From RUG714 sp964623515 (GTDB taxonomy: Bacteria; Bacillota; Clostridia; Oscillospirales; Acutalibacteraceae): a DNA stretch of 64,000 nt. Where the stretch lies: assembly GCA_964623515.1 (NCBI GenBank), contig CAZURV010000007.1, forward strand, positions 1 to 64,000, written 5' to 3'. Of the stretch, positions 1-7,559 are shown piece by piece (positions within the stretch are counted from its first letter, which is position 1; each line of letters starts with the position of its first letter). The notes below the pieces were generated by a model. That model was not told where the DNA came from and ran no database searches. It was given only the letters and a program-made list of their open reading frames with translations. A program made the translations under genes and the position numbers.

Positions 1-51
1 TATGTTGTTTTCCGAAAGTATGAGAATGGGGTGTATTTGCTTGATTTTTGA
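1..51 (+). CDS. possible C-terminal end of a gene that starts before the window
   Basis: Frame 1 is open from the window edge to a TGA at 49-51 and encodes 16 residues ending in GVYLLDF. Nothing identifies the product, and the stretch is too short to show that it is coding. Confidence 0.2.
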   Translation, partial: YVVFRKYENGVYLLDF

Positions 52-167
52 TTATCCCGTTGTCGCTTATTATCGTGTAGTATCGTAAAGCAGATTTAAG
101 CAACAAGCGACAAAATACAGTGTCAAGAAGCTACATAAAACCACAATATATTGTGGCTTGCCAAACG
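52..167. other. intergenic stretch with two inverted repeats
   Basis: No gene is seen here. A 9 bp inverted repeat (TTGTCGCTT at 60-68, AAGCGACAA at 105-113) is followed by a perfect 16 bp palindrome at 141-156 (CCACAATA/TATTGTGG). Either could be a protein-binding or RNA structure; no function can be assigned. Confidence 0.3.
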
Positions 168-202
168 AAAAACGCCCATATACAGGATATGAGCGTTTTT
201 TG
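168..202 (-). terminator. terminator of the YeiH-type exporter gene
   Basis: A hairpin with arms AACGCxCATAT/ATATGxGCGTT is flanked by A and T runs, so it could act in both directions. It lies about 90 bp beyond the minus-strand stop at 295 and is the likely end of that transcript. Confidence 0.7.
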
Positions 203-294
203 ATATAGTTTTTTTCGGAAAAATTTGAGTAACTGCCTGATTCAGCGTTGTTCTACGGGGATTGCGTTTCTTCTATGCATATCGTAATCTATGA

Positions 295-1371
295 TTACCA
301 ATATCCGAGTATATGCTGCATAAGCAGGCTCACGCCTGTTATTGCCGCCCAGCATGTAAATCCCAAAGCAATAGGTTTTCCGCCTCTTTTAATCAAATCA
401 ACAATATTTGTGTTTAAACCGATTGCCGCCATGGCCATTGCGATAAAAAATTTCGCCAGCCATTTTGCGGCTTTAACAAATGCATCGTTATAAAAATCCG
501 TAAAACCGTTTGAAGGAAGCAGGGATACCAGCGTTGTTATCAGCGACGCGGCAACAAAGAAAAGAATAAACCAGGGAAAAATCTTTTTAAAGTTGACTTT
601 AGAGGCTTTGCTTCCCGATTTTTTGGCCTTTTGTGTTCTTACAAATGCAAGCGCAAGCGTTATCGGAATGATTGCCAGCGTTCGTGTAAGCTTAACCGTT
701 GTTGCCTGGGCAAGTACTGCGCCGTCCGTATTTTTCATACTGTCCCAGGCGGAAGCGGCGGCGGTAACAGAAGATGTATCGTTAACTGCTGTGCCCGCAA
801 AAAGAGCAAATCCGTCGTTAGAAAGACCTATCGCATTGCCGAAAGTAGGGAATATCAGCGCCGCAATTACATTGAAAAGGAATATAACACTTATCGAACG
901 CGCGATTTCATCATCATCTGCGTCTATGACGGGTGCGGTCGCCGCAATTGCCGAACCGCCGCAGATTGATGAACCTACGCCGATAAGCGTTGCAACTTTG
1001 CTGTCAATCTTTAATACTTTACACATAATAAATGCCACGAACAGCGAGGTTGCTATGGTTGCGAGAATGACCGGCAGACTTGAAGCGCCAACTTGTGCAA
1101 CAAGTTTTATATTCAGCGTAAATCCGAGAATGATAACAGCCCATTGAAGAATTTTCTTTGAGGTGAAGGCAAGTCCTTCGGAAAACGTTTTGCTTGCGGC
1201 AAAGTTGTTGCATATTGCCGTGATTATCATACCTGCAAGTATTGAAAAAACGGGCGCGCCGATAACTTCAAAAGAAAAAGAAGCTATTTTAATCTCTGCT
1301 AAGAGCGTTGAAACGGCGGCTATCAGAGCGCATACCGCAATTCCAGGAGCTTTGCTTTTTATAAACTTCAT
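295..1371 (-). CDS. YeiH/UPF0324-type membrane exporter
   Basis: This 358-residue polytopic membrane protein matches the YeiH (UPF0324, putative sulfate exporter) family. It shows the family's hallmark order: an early GxPVFSILxG segment, a glycine-rich VGxGSSICGGSAIAA loop in the first half, and AVNDTSSVTAA in the middle, among about ten hydrophobic helices. The Met at 1371 was chosen because a GGGGG ribosome site lies 8 bases upstream; a longer frame to 1434 has no such support and adds 21 polar residues. A near-consensus promoter lies 81 bases upstream, so it is probably transcribed alone. The substrate is unproven: sulfate export is the family annotation, not something the sequence shows. 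Confidence 0.85.
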   Translation of the reverse strand: MKFIKSKAPGIAVCALIAAVSTLLAEIKIASFSFEVIGAPVFSILAGMIITAICNNFAASKTFSEGLAFTSKKILQWAVIILGFTLNIKLVAQVGASSLPVILATIATSLFVAFIMCKVLKIDSKVATLIGVGSSICGGSAIAATAPVIDADDDEIARSISVIFLFNVIAALIFPTFGNAIGLSNDGFALFAGTAVNDTSSVTAAASAWDSMKNTDGAVLAQATTVKLTRTLAIIPITLALAFVRTQKAKKSGSKASKVNFKKIFPWFILFFVAASLITTLVSLLPSNGFTDFYNDAFVKAAKWLAKFFIAMAMAAIGLNTNIVDLIKRGGKPIALGFTCWAAITGVSLLMQHILGYW

Positions 1372-1451
1372 ATTTATCCCCCTGCATAACGAAACATTGT
1401 ATGGCAGCGCAAAGCGCCTATTGCCGGTTAACAATGCAAAAAACTTTTAAT

Positions 1452-1480
1452 AGTATAGCATCGCTTCCCTTTTCGGTCAA
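1452..1480 (-). promoter_or_regulatory. sigma-A type promoter for the YeiH-type gene
   Basis: On the minus strand TTGACC (1475-1480) and TATACT (1452-1457) are separated by 17 bases, and TGC directly precedes the -10 box, giving an extended -10. It points at the start at 1371. Confidence 0.7.
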
Positions 1481-1550
1481 GTGATTTTGCCGATAAATCC
1501 TGATTTCAGCAGGGGTAAATTTCTGATTTACCACAATGGAAAGCATCGCT

Positions 1551-1712
1551 TTAACGCGGAGCCGTATTCCATCAAGTTCGCTTGAAACGGGGCTTGCGAA
1601 CGATTGCAACCTGCGCAGGGAGCATTCGCTCTTCAGAATTTCAGCAGGACTCACACTGAAATTCTGAATGGACTCCGCCGCCTGAGAGGCAGGGGACATC
1701 GGCGAATAGGTT
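1551..1712 (-). repeat. dispersed palindromic repeat, subtype 1, copy A
   Basis: On the minus strand this copy reads from a CTATTCGCCGATGTCCCC head through CCTCTCAGGCGG, a CAGAATTTCAG/CTGAAATTCTG hairpin, CTGCGCAGG, and a CAATCGTTCGCAAGCCCCG block. The same order occurs at 2572-2742, 10652-10825 and 20110-20284. It fills the gap between the divergent YeiH-type and cotJC genes. The frames that cross it are not genes. Confidence 0.8.
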
Positions 1713-1789
1713 ATAATGCTTGTTTGCTCCTATCACCTTAACTGTAACATCAGCATAGTATGTACAAAAAGTTAATAAGGAGTTTTGGT

Positions 1790-2362
1790 ATGTTTAATTA
1801 CATAAAAAAATTACAATATCCCATAAATATAAAAAATCCAAACGCCCGCGCCGCAAAAGTTATCATTAGCCAATACGGAGGGTCTGATGGTGAACTCGCA
1901 GCCTCTTTGAGATATCTCAGCCAGCGTTATTCTATGCCTTATCCTGAACTGAAAGGGTTGCTTACGGATATCGGAACGGAAGAACTCGGGCATCTTGAAA
2001 TGGTTGCCGCGATTGTACATCAGCTTACAAGGAATTTAACTGTTGATCAGATTAAAGAACAGGGTCTTGATGATTATTTTGTGGACCATACCGTGGGTAT
2101 TTATCCTCAGGGAGCTTCCGGAATGCCGTTCTCCGCGTCAGTCTTAGCTGTAAAGGGAGATCCCATTACTGACCTTCACGAAGATTTGGCGGCAGAGCAG
2201 AAGGCCAGGACCACATATGATAATATACTCAGGCTGGTGGATGATCCCGATATTATTGATCCAATCAGATTTTTGCGTGAACGAGAAGTTGTTCATTACC
2301 AAAGATTCGGAGAACCGCAACAATCAGGGTGGAATGATAGGGCGCAACTGCGAACAAACTAG
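1790..2362 (+). CDS. cotJC: CotJC-type manganese catalase, 5' part of a split gene
   Basis: Manganese catalases of the CotJC group break down hydrogen peroxide with a dimanganese centre; CotJC is known as a spore-coat protein in Bacillus. The likely metal ligands are all visible: E35, E65, H68 (in TEELGHLEM), E136 (AAEQKAR) and H169 (REREVVHYQRF). The Met at 1790 has AAGGAG 7 bases upstream; the earlier ATG at 1760 does not. The family sequence ends abruptly after E175: the following 15 residues (PQQSGWND and on) come from inserted DNA, and the true C-terminus is at 9244-9321. As it stands the gene could still make a 190-residue protein with a foreign tail. Neighbouring cotJA and cotJB genes are absent. 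A sporulation-type promoter cannot be settled by eye. Confidence 0.9.
   Translation: MFNYIKKLQYPINIKNPNARAAKVIISQYGGSDGELAASLRYLSQRYSMPYPELKGLLTDIGTEELGHLEMVAAIVHQLTRNLTVDQIKEQGLDDYFVDHTVGIYPQGASGMPFSASVLAVKGDPITDLHEDLAAEQKARTTYDNILRLVDDPDIIDPIRFLREREVVHYQRFGEPQQSGWNDRAQLRTN
2312..2336. other. attL, left junction of the integrated element
   Basis: Catalase similarity stops at the GA dinucleotide at 2312-2313 (first two bases of codon 175). To its right are ACCGC, AACAATC (2319-2325), AGGGT and GGAATG (2331-2336). These are the reverse complement, at the same distances, of CATTCC and GATTGTT next to the GA at 9244-9245. A dinucleotide crossover flanked by an inverted repeat is what serine integrases use. 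Confidence 0.85.
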
Positions 2363-2387
2363 GTTTTCCTGGTTATCTCTATAAATC

Positions 2388-2427
2388 AAGCGGCTCCAAA
2401 ATCAAGTCAGCCGCTTGTGCTTTGTTT
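2388..2427 (+). terminator. terminator just inside the left junction
   Basis: AAGCGGCT and AGCCGCTT form an 8 bp stem around a 13 base loop, followed by GTGCTTTGTTT. It would stop transcripts entering the element from the interrupted cotJC. Confidence 0.65.
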
Positions 2428-2516
2428 GTATGAAGAATATTTTAGCTTTCTTAGCACATTATTTATCGATTAAAATTGCATTAGCATTTGGAACATTATA
2501 TCGCATAGAAAAATAT

Positions 2517-2550
2517 AGAGCGGAGATACCGTTAAAAGTATCTTCGCTCT
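2517..2550. other. strong inverted repeat
   Basis: AGAGCGgAGATAC and GTATCTtCGCTCT form a 13-position stem with one or two mismatches and an 8 base loop. There is no clear T run, so it is recorded as a hairpin, possibly a second terminator. Confidence 0.45.
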
Positions 2551-2571
2551 GTAACTGTTTGTTCGGTCTAT

Positions 2572-2742
2572 AACCTATTCGCCGATGCCCCCTGCCTCTC
2601 AGGCGGCGAGGGACATTTCAGAATTTCAGTAGGAGTGACAATCTCCAGCGAAAGCCTGAGGAGCGAACGCTCCCTGTGCAGGTTGCAATCGTTTGCAAGC
2701 CCCGTTTCAAGCGAACTTGATGGAGCACTGCTCCGCGTTAAA
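2572..2742 (+). repeat. dispersed palindromic repeat, subtype 1, copy B
   Basis: The same head and body as copy A in the opposite orientation: CCTATTCGCCGATG, CCTCTCAGGCGGC, the GGAGCGAACGCTCC hairpin, AGGTTGCAATCGTTTGCAAG, and the closing GGAGCACTGCTCC hairpin. It lies inside the recombinase element and directly abuts a subtype 2 copy. Confidence 0.85.
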
Positions 2743-2890
2743 TTTATTTAGGCAAAGATGTTTTTCCACCTCTAACGCGAGCAGGTTCATTTTTGAAATC
2801 AACGGAGGAATGCATGCCTCTCTCTGATTCCTGAAGCAGCTAACGCTGTTCTTGGCCGCGTTGAATAACGGAGTTAGCCTTTTATGGAAC
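2743..2890 (+). repeat. dispersed palindromic repeat, subtype 2
   Basis: The copy runs from GGCAAAGATGTTTTTCCACC through CTCTAACGCGAGC, TTTTTGAAATCAACGGAGG and CAGCTAACGCTG to GCCGCGTTGAATAACGGAG. It shares the closing GCCGCGTTGnATAACGG block with the other subtype 2 copies. A 7 bp stem at its end (CGGAGTT/AACTCCG) lies just beyond the stop of the minus-strand operon and may terminate it. Confidence 0.75.
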
Positions 2891-2933
2891 TCCGGGTGTA
2901 AAAATTTCTTGTCCTATGTTTTAATATGGGTTG

Positions 2934-3755
2934 TTACGATTTGCCGCTGTTTTGAATCTTTGCAATCAGGTTGAATACTTGCAAAAACAGATAGAAGATT
3001 GTATAGGCAAGACCGAATGCTCCGATCCACTCATATTTTTTCGGCAATTTCTTTTCTACGCAGTCCCGAATTGCTTGAAAATCAACCAGCAAAAACAGAC
3101 AGGCAATAACGATATAGAGAATGGAAACGCCGATACTTACTGCAATATTGTTGCGTACGAATGTAAGGATACCCTTAAAACTCGGAATCAGGCTTAGCAG
3201 GAATACAACAACACCGCCAAACAAGGCCGTCAAAAACAACGTGGTCACTACCGTTCGGAATTTATGCGTGACGCTGACAATTCCGGTTGTATAAAGGATT
3301 GCCATAACTGAAACCAGAATAATGGTTACAACAGTTGCAATCGTCATAATTCCGCCGTATGCTTCCGGCAACAGATCACCCAGACAGGTGAAGCTGTAGC
3401 TGAAGCATAGGCAATAGATGCTTCCGAGAACCGGCACCAACGGTTTGATGACAAAAGCCAGTAACGGCGCGATGATTGATAGCACGAAAGCCACAAGAAA
3501 AACAAGTGCTTCCAGAGGATGGATACGCATACCGTTATTCAAAACAATCGCATTGCCGGCAGTCAACCGCGGACGCACTATATAAAAGGCTACAACACCG
3601 ACCACGGCCCATAACATGAAAAAGACAGCTTTTGCCGCAACGCCGCCGTAGCTAGCTACATTTTTTTCTGAGTCTGCGGTTTCCGACACTTTGTAAAGCT
3701 TACGAATCATTGGATTCATAAAAAAGCTGTTTTGCAGTTTTGCCTCTGTGCTCAT
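2934..3755 (-). CDS. Bax inhibitor-1/YccA-family membrane protein
   Basis: This 273-residue protein has a 40-residue N-terminus beginning with a NPMIRKLYK segment, then about seven hydrophobic helices. That layout and the PMIRK opening fit the BaxI_1 branch of the Bax inhibitor-1/YccA superfamily, whose studied members (for example BsYetJ) are pH-sensitive calcium leak channels. The start has GGAGG 9 bases upstream. It is the last gene of the minus-strand operon in the element, 90 bases after the lipoprotein. The family call rests on overall pattern rather than on a diagnostic motif. Confidence 0.65.
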   Translation of the reverse strand: MSTEAKLQNSFFMNPMIRKLYKVSETADSEKNVASYGGVAAKAVFFMLWAVVGVVAFYIVRPRLTAGNAIVLNNGMRIHPLEALVFLVAFVLSIIAPLLAFVIKPLVPVLGSIYCLCFSYSFTCLGDLLPEAYGGIMTIATVVTIILVSVMAILYTTGIVSVTHKFRTVVTTLFLTALFGGVVVFLLSLIPSFKGILTFVRNNIAVSIGVSILYIVIACLFLLVDFQAIRDCVEKKLPKKYEWIGAFGLAYTIFYLFLQVFNLIAKIQNSGKS

Positions 3756-3845
3756 GATTTTATTATCCTCCTGCTATAATATATTTATGGTTCATAATCC
3801 CTTACAGCAGGTAAAGAATTATCCCATCTATTATTCATTCATGTT

Positions 3846-4418
3846 TTATTTATTGATTAAAGAGTGAAATTCCGAAACCAGTGTATCCTTATCGTTTTTA
3901 ATTGTGGTAAGGCCCTTATCAATATCCGTTTTGATTGTGTTTACTGTTTCGCTTTCCAACTCTTCGCCTTCTACAATGACCTTGTGCAGATAATCATACA
4001 CGTTCTGACCTAATTTGGTGATTTCATGATCAACAAGTGTTGCGTCTTTTTCACCCAGATATTTTAATTTTGCCGCATATTCAGCGAGTTTTTTAGTCAC
4101 TTCTCCGTTTTTAAACGGCGTTGCAATGTTTTCGTCAATGTAGTTGATTGCCTCATGGATATCATCTTCGGTTACTTCCTCAGCGGATGCTACTGCCTCT
4201 TGAGCCTCTGTGTCCCACTTTTCAAATTCATCTTTCGCAGCAGCTATGATTTCATCGACTTCACCTTCGAGTTTTTCAAATTCAGATGTGGCCTCGTCTT
4301 CCAGCTTTGTAACTTCTTCTTCGGCATCTTTTACCGAACAACCAACAAAAGTGATTGTCATTGATGCAATTAAAACAGCAACTAACAGATAATAAACAGT
4401 GTTCTTTAATTTTTTCAT
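3846..4418 (-). CDS. acidic helical lipoprotein
   Basis: The 190-residue product begins with a lipoprotein signal: MKKLK, a hydrophobic stretch, then the lipobox FVGC with the modified cysteine at about residue 27. The mature part is very rich in Glu and Asp, with no predicted beta pattern and heptad-like spacing over residues 30-80 (EEEVTKLEDEATSEFEKLEG), so a helical or coiled-coil rod on the outer face of the membrane is likely. I do not recognise the family. It sits between the channel-like gene and the Bax inhibitor-like gene, 91 and 90 bases from each, in one operon. Confidence 0.75.
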   Translation of the reverse strand: MKKLKNTVYYLLVAVLIASMTITFVGCSVKDAEEEVTKLEDEATSEFEKLEGEVDEIIAAAKDEFEKWDTEAQEAVASAEEVTEDDIHEAINYIDENIATPFKNGEVTKKLAEYAAKLKYLGEKDATLVDHEITKLGQNVYDYLHKVIVEGEELESETVNTIKTDIDKGLTTIKNDKDTLVSEFHSLINK

Positions 4419-4509
4419 AATATTTTTCCTTCTTTCAAATAAATTTTAATAAGTAGCTATTTTCATTATTTTCGTTGGAAAAATCACCTCCCCGTTTCTC
4501 AAGTTGGCA

Positions 4510-5601
4510 TTAAAATTGGTATGCTGACAGCGGCAATAACAGATGTCCAAGCAACGTTGTTACCAGCGAAGCATAAAAGACTGATTTACCAAATAGATTG
4601 GCAAAAGCCAGATCCTGCTGCTTCGTGCGGATTCGGTTAATCACAGTAATTAATATCGCCGCCAGTAATACCGTATAAATGCCCCATATATTTATAAATT
4701 CCAGTAATCCCGTATGCAAAGCGTCCGGAACCAGATTTGCGCCAATCATTAAGTTGGTTACCGTACCAATCAGAATTGCCGGCATCATACCCAGAGAATC
4801 AACCTGATGATGTGAGCAGAGGAAAAGTGTGAGTAGCGCCCAGATAGAAGTACCAATCAATGCAATAATACATTTTAAATATAGACCGAATGAATCCCGG
4901 TTGAGTTCCAGCGCAGTCAAGACTTCTGAATAGCTTTCGACTCCGCTCCCCTTAAAATATGCGCCGTCCGCATCTGCCTGTCTGCGGTACACAAAAAGTC
5001 CCGTTTCATGACAGTTCAGTTTGAAACCCGCTGCATTCAGCTTCGTATTTACATCACTGCCGTCAATATCAGGTTCGAAAACGATTTGTGAAATATCTTC
5101 CTTCGGTTGCAGGTACAAGCGAAGCTGGTAAGAACCGAGCGGAAATCTCCTTGTGGAGAATTCCTTTGAAACATCCGCTGTTACCCGAAACAACTGATAA
5201 TTGCTGCCGTTTTCTTTGTGTTCTTCTCTCTTTTCAATATTCTGAATTACACCCTCGTACACATCAAAACGGTTCTGCATATCCAATTCATCGTGTCCTT
5301 CCCAGTTGAACCAGCAACGGAAAGTCACTGTATATTTAGAATCTTTGATATCCACGCTGTCCAGACGTTCTATATATACGCCTGTTTTAATTGTGACTGC
5401 ATTCTGCATCAGTTCCTGCTCTTTCTGTGTGTATGTATCAGCCTCCGTCATATAATATGTCCAATTTTTTTCTTCGTTTAGTTTATCTTTTATAAGGTAC
5501 GAGCAGGTAATACCCAAATATACAACAGCTACACTGATAATAAAAATCATCCAACTTATCAACATACGTTTTTGCAACAGTGAAGCGTCCCTGAATTTCA
5601 T
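4510..5601 (-). CDS. protein resembling a pentameric ligand-gated ion channel
   Basis: The 363-residue protein has an N-terminal membrane segment (about 15-37), a 200-residue extracellular beta-rich region, and four C-terminal hydrophobic helices (about 243-263, 271-292, 303-324, 338-358). The extracellular part shows patterns typical of Cys-loop-type receptors: GVYIERLDSVDI, then FRCWFNWEG, then RRFPLGSYQLRLYL, equivalent to the FPxDxQxL loop. The helix 2 to helix 3 junction LVPDALHTGLLEFI recalls the LPxxxYxTxLD motif of prokaryotic channels. The extra N-terminal helix is unusual. No Cys pair is seen at the loop, as in bacterial members. The start overlaps the stop of the upstream 85-residue gene (ATGA), so the two are translationally coupled. 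Ligand and ion selectivity cannot be read. Confidence 0.55.
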   Translation of the reverse strand: MKFRDASLLQKRMLISWMIFIISVAVVYLGITCSYLIKDKLNEEKNWTYYMTEADTYTQKEQELMQNAVTIKTGVYIERLDSVDIKDSKYTVTFRCWFNWEGHDELDMQNRFDVYEGVIQNIEKREEHKENGSNYQLFRVTADVSKEFSTRRFPLGSYQLRLYLQPKEDISQIVFEPDIDGSDVNTKLNAAGFKLNCHETGLFVYRRQADADGAYFKGSGVESYSEVLTALELNRDSFGLYLKCIIALIGTSIWALLTLFLCSHHQVDSLGMMPAILIGTVTNLMIGANLVPDALHTGLLEFINIWGIYTVLLAAILITVINRIRTKQQDLAFANLFGKSVFYASLVTTLLGHLLLPLSAYQF

Positions 5602-5855
5602 TGTATATCACGACCTTTAAATTTTTCATTTCCATCGCGACAGATAAAAAGCAGAGCCTTCGTATCCGGATAAACCGGTATCCTTGAAATCGTGGATTTG
5701 GGCTGATGGATATCGTACCGCTTGCAAACCATAAGACGGGAACTGTTAAAATGTTCCGCACTTTTCGCATGTTTTTCGATTATATGGTTGAGTATCGTAG
5801 GCTTTATATTGTCGGATATTCCCGATAAACTATGCAATAATATGGCTTGTATCAT
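5598..5855 (-). CDS. 85-residue overlapping gene of unknown function
   Basis: An open frame starting with ATG inside the last 26 bases of the lysoplasmalogenase-like gene ends in a TGA that shares bases with the ATG of the channel-like gene. The tight overlaps on both sides suggest a real coupled gene, with AAGGG 11 bases ahead of the start. The product (MIQAILLHSLSGISDNIK and on) is basic, without a signal or membrane segment, and rich in His, Lys and Ile. I do not recognise it. It could also be the remnant of a longer gene. A 183-residue reading of the same frame upstream is the shadow of the neighbour. Confidence 0.5.
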   Translation of the reverse strand: MIQAILLHSLSGISDNIKPTILNHIIEKHAKSAEHFNSSRLMVCKRYDIHQPKSTISRIPVYPDTKALLFICRDGNEKFKGRDIQ

Positions 5856-6573
5856 TTGAATCCGCACCCTTCTTAATCTTCTCATACATATATGTACCCA
5901 GAAGCAAAAACAGCAAGGCAGGGAAATATAGCAAATGATTGAAAAGTTCGCTGTTTGACAAAGGTGGTACGTGGAAAAGAGTGAGAAAAAGTTCTGTATC
6001 GGAAAGCGCAAATAAAACTGCGCCAACCAGAAGCCACTTCGTCCATTTCTCGTGTTTGTACTCCAGAAAAAGAGAGGTGCATTTACCAGCCATGGTATAT
6101 ACGGTGCCGGCATAAACAGCGGCAAAACCGACCATTTCACCCAGCTCAATGGTTGGGCAGAAATATTCCAGACTCAGCACGAAAATCAAGCCAGCCACAG
6201 GAATTACAATGTCTGGCCAGTTGCCCTGTCCTTCTTTTGAAAAGGCACAACAGAAGAGGATTTGTGCGCTCTCGAAGGATAACATACCCAACAGAAACCA
6301 TATTTTTGCCGGTGCAACGCTGTTGATGCCAAGAACAGCGTCACCTAAGAAACAACCGACAAAAGCAAAAAACATAAGTTTTGGGAATCTTCTGTTTTCG
6401 GCATTCTTAAAAATCAAAATGCCGGCACACAGGCAACATGCACTGGTTAGGATTTTACAAATACAGTATATCCAAGAGATTCCATCGGTAAGCAAAAGCA
6501 GTTCTGTCGCCACAAGGAAAAGGCCTGCAGCAATCATCCATTTTGAGAATCCGTTTTTTAATATTGCAGTCAT
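5830..6573 (-). CDS. YhhN/TMEM86-family lysoplasmalogenase-like membrane protein
   Basis: The 247-residue protein is almost entirely hydrophobic, with about eight helices. It carries the conserved acidic residues of the YhhN family in the expected places: FLGDAVLGI in the first half and ALSDTELFL in the second, followed by an aromatic-rich LLYFPALLFLL helix. Studied members hydrolyse the vinyl ether bond of lysoplasmalogens, ether lipids common in anaerobic Clostridia. The Met at 6573 has AGGAG 9 bases upstream; the frame extends a further 26 codons without support. It is the first gene of the element's minus-strand operon, under a TTGACT-17-TAAAAT promoter. Confidence 0.75.
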   Translation of the reverse strand: MTAILKNGFSKWMIAAGLFLVATELLLLTDGISWIYCICKILTSACCLCAGILIFKNAENRRFPKLMFFAFVGCFLGDAVLGINSVAPAKIWFLLGMLSFESAQILFCCAFSKEGQGNWPDIVIPVAGLIFVLSLEYFCPTIELGEMVGFAAVYAGTVYTMAGKCTSLFLEYKHEKWTKWLLVGAVLFALSDTELFLTLFHVPPLSNSELFNHLLYFPALLFLLLGTYMYEKIKKGADSNDTSHIIA

Positions 6574-6668
6574 TGTGTGAATCTCCTGTTTTATAGAAAT
6601 CCTTTTAACTCTGAACTTTTCCGCGAGCAAAAAGCAAAATAAGAAATGCAATACAGTTATTTTTATTT

Positions 6669-6697
6669 ATTTTACTATTTTTCTAGATAATAGTCAA
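6669..6697 (-). promoter_or_regulatory. promoter for the element's membrane-protein operon
   Basis: On the minus strand TTGACT (6692-6697) and TAAAAT (6669-6674) are 17 bases apart. GTCAAC occurs at 6693-6698, 6705-6710 and 6726-6731 across the -35 region and could be an operator for a regulator not identified here. Confidence 0.55.
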
Positions 6698-6849
6698 CAA
6701 TTTTGTCAACTTCGTTTGAACAATAGTCAACATCGCTGGCTTTTGCAGTTTCTATCCGCAGAGTACAAAGCTTCGGTGATTTTATACGTAACATTCCATA
6801 GGGTAGGGATATTGCCGTTCAAGAAGCGGTTGATAAATGCAGAAACCGC

Positions 6850-7005
6850 TTACTTGTCGCATTTCCATTTTTTCTCTTGCTCTGCGCCACGAGGGGCGAT
6901 TTTGTAATAAAAGTCCGCATAGAGGTTCCCGTCAGAACTTTCCCTTCCCTCGTATCCGAAAGTGATATATCCGGGGGTGCGGATATTCGCGATAATCTCC
7001 TTCAT
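6850..7005 (-). CDS. small hypothetical protein or gene remnant (51 residues)
   Basis: The frame starts MKEIIANIRTPGYITFGYEG and ends EEKKWKCDK-like (EQEKKWKCDK), with a protein-like composition and a GGTGG site 9 bases before the ATG. The remainder of 6574-7313 shows no other convincing gene. It may be a decayed fragment of a mobile-element gene; the family is not recognised. Confidence 0.3.
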   Translation of the reverse strand: MKEIIANIRTPGYITFGYEGRESSDGNLYADFYYKIAPRGAEQEKKWKCDK

Positions 7006-7313
7006 CTGTACTCGCCACCGGTTTCGGATTCCCTTATAGTTGCGCCCTCATCGGTACGAGCTGAAAAATACAGAACAGGTTGCATTTTTTAGCTTTCATA
7101 CAATTTTTATATTGCAGACAGTTAAAGTTTTCCCTGATTGTTTATCTATGCCGAAATTCCTTTTTCGCCGCGCTCTTTTTTCAGGTTTATATACCTCCGT
7201 TATAGGAATAATGGACAAACGAGGCAGCATATTTTTATGAAGTAAGCAGGGTTAGGTATATAAACAAATCAAGATTTCTGTTTGGATTATCACAAAAAAG
7301 GCGGTGAGCATTC

Positions 7314-7487
7314 ATGCACCGGACATACGATACGGAAACCCACGACAGGCAGGTCAGGAACATATCTTTAACTGTGGAGAATTTAATACCGGTTTATCGC
7401 AACAGGGAAGAAAGGAACAGTGCAAGGGAACAGATTGAGCGGCAACTATATGAAATCTTCTGCAAATATGTGTCAACAACGGCTTGA
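7314..7487 (+). CDS. 57-residue protein preceding the recombinase
   Basis: The frame begins MHRTYDTETHDRQVRNISLT and continues through LIPVYRNREERNSAREQIER to an LYEIFCKYV helix; a GGCGGTGAGC site lies just upstream. It is charged, mostly helical, and lacks a membrane segment. It ends 72 bases before the recombinase gene and reads in the same direction, so they are probably co-transcribed. Small charged proteins in this position can be recombination directionality factors or regulators, but I do not recognise a family and the role is inference. Confidence 0.65.
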   Translation: MHRTYDTETHDRQVRNISLTVENLIPVYRNREERNSAREQIERQLYEIFCKYVSTTA

Positions 7488-7559
7488 ATGGACGGAACTT
7501 TCTGCTTATAATAGAGCCCGTCAGCAACTACGATCCTTTTTGCGGAGAAGGGAGTTCCA

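Noticed and set aside
593..1147. A 184-codon plus-strand frame inside the YeiH-type gene
   Set aside because: It lies opposite a recognised membrane protein and has an Ala/Ser/Thr-rich composition typical of antisense shadows.
1418..1699. Open frames across the repeats (1418-1699, 10616-10897, 10758-10949, 20248-20448)
   Set aside because: They share the translation LRRLQSFASPVS because they cross the same repeat; they lack ribosome sites and differ outside it.
1712..1717. TATAAT upstream of cotJC as a sigma-A promoter
   Set aside because: It belongs to the conserved edge of the dispersed repeat and has no -35 box 17 bases upstream.
2306..2362. A simple frameshift near the end of the catalase gene
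   Set aside because: The abrupt change after QRFGE first looked like a one-base error, but the true C-terminus was found in phase at 9244-9321 with matching att sites, so insertion explains it.
5598..6149. A 183-codon minus-strand frame
   Set aside because: Its first half overlaps the lysoplasmalogenase-like gene in another frame; only the last 85 codons are kept as a possible gene.
6574..7313. Several plus-strand frames of 60-70 codons
   Set aside because: They have no ribosome sites, overlap each other in different frames, and show no protein-like pattern; only the 51-codon minus-strand frame is noted, at low confidence.
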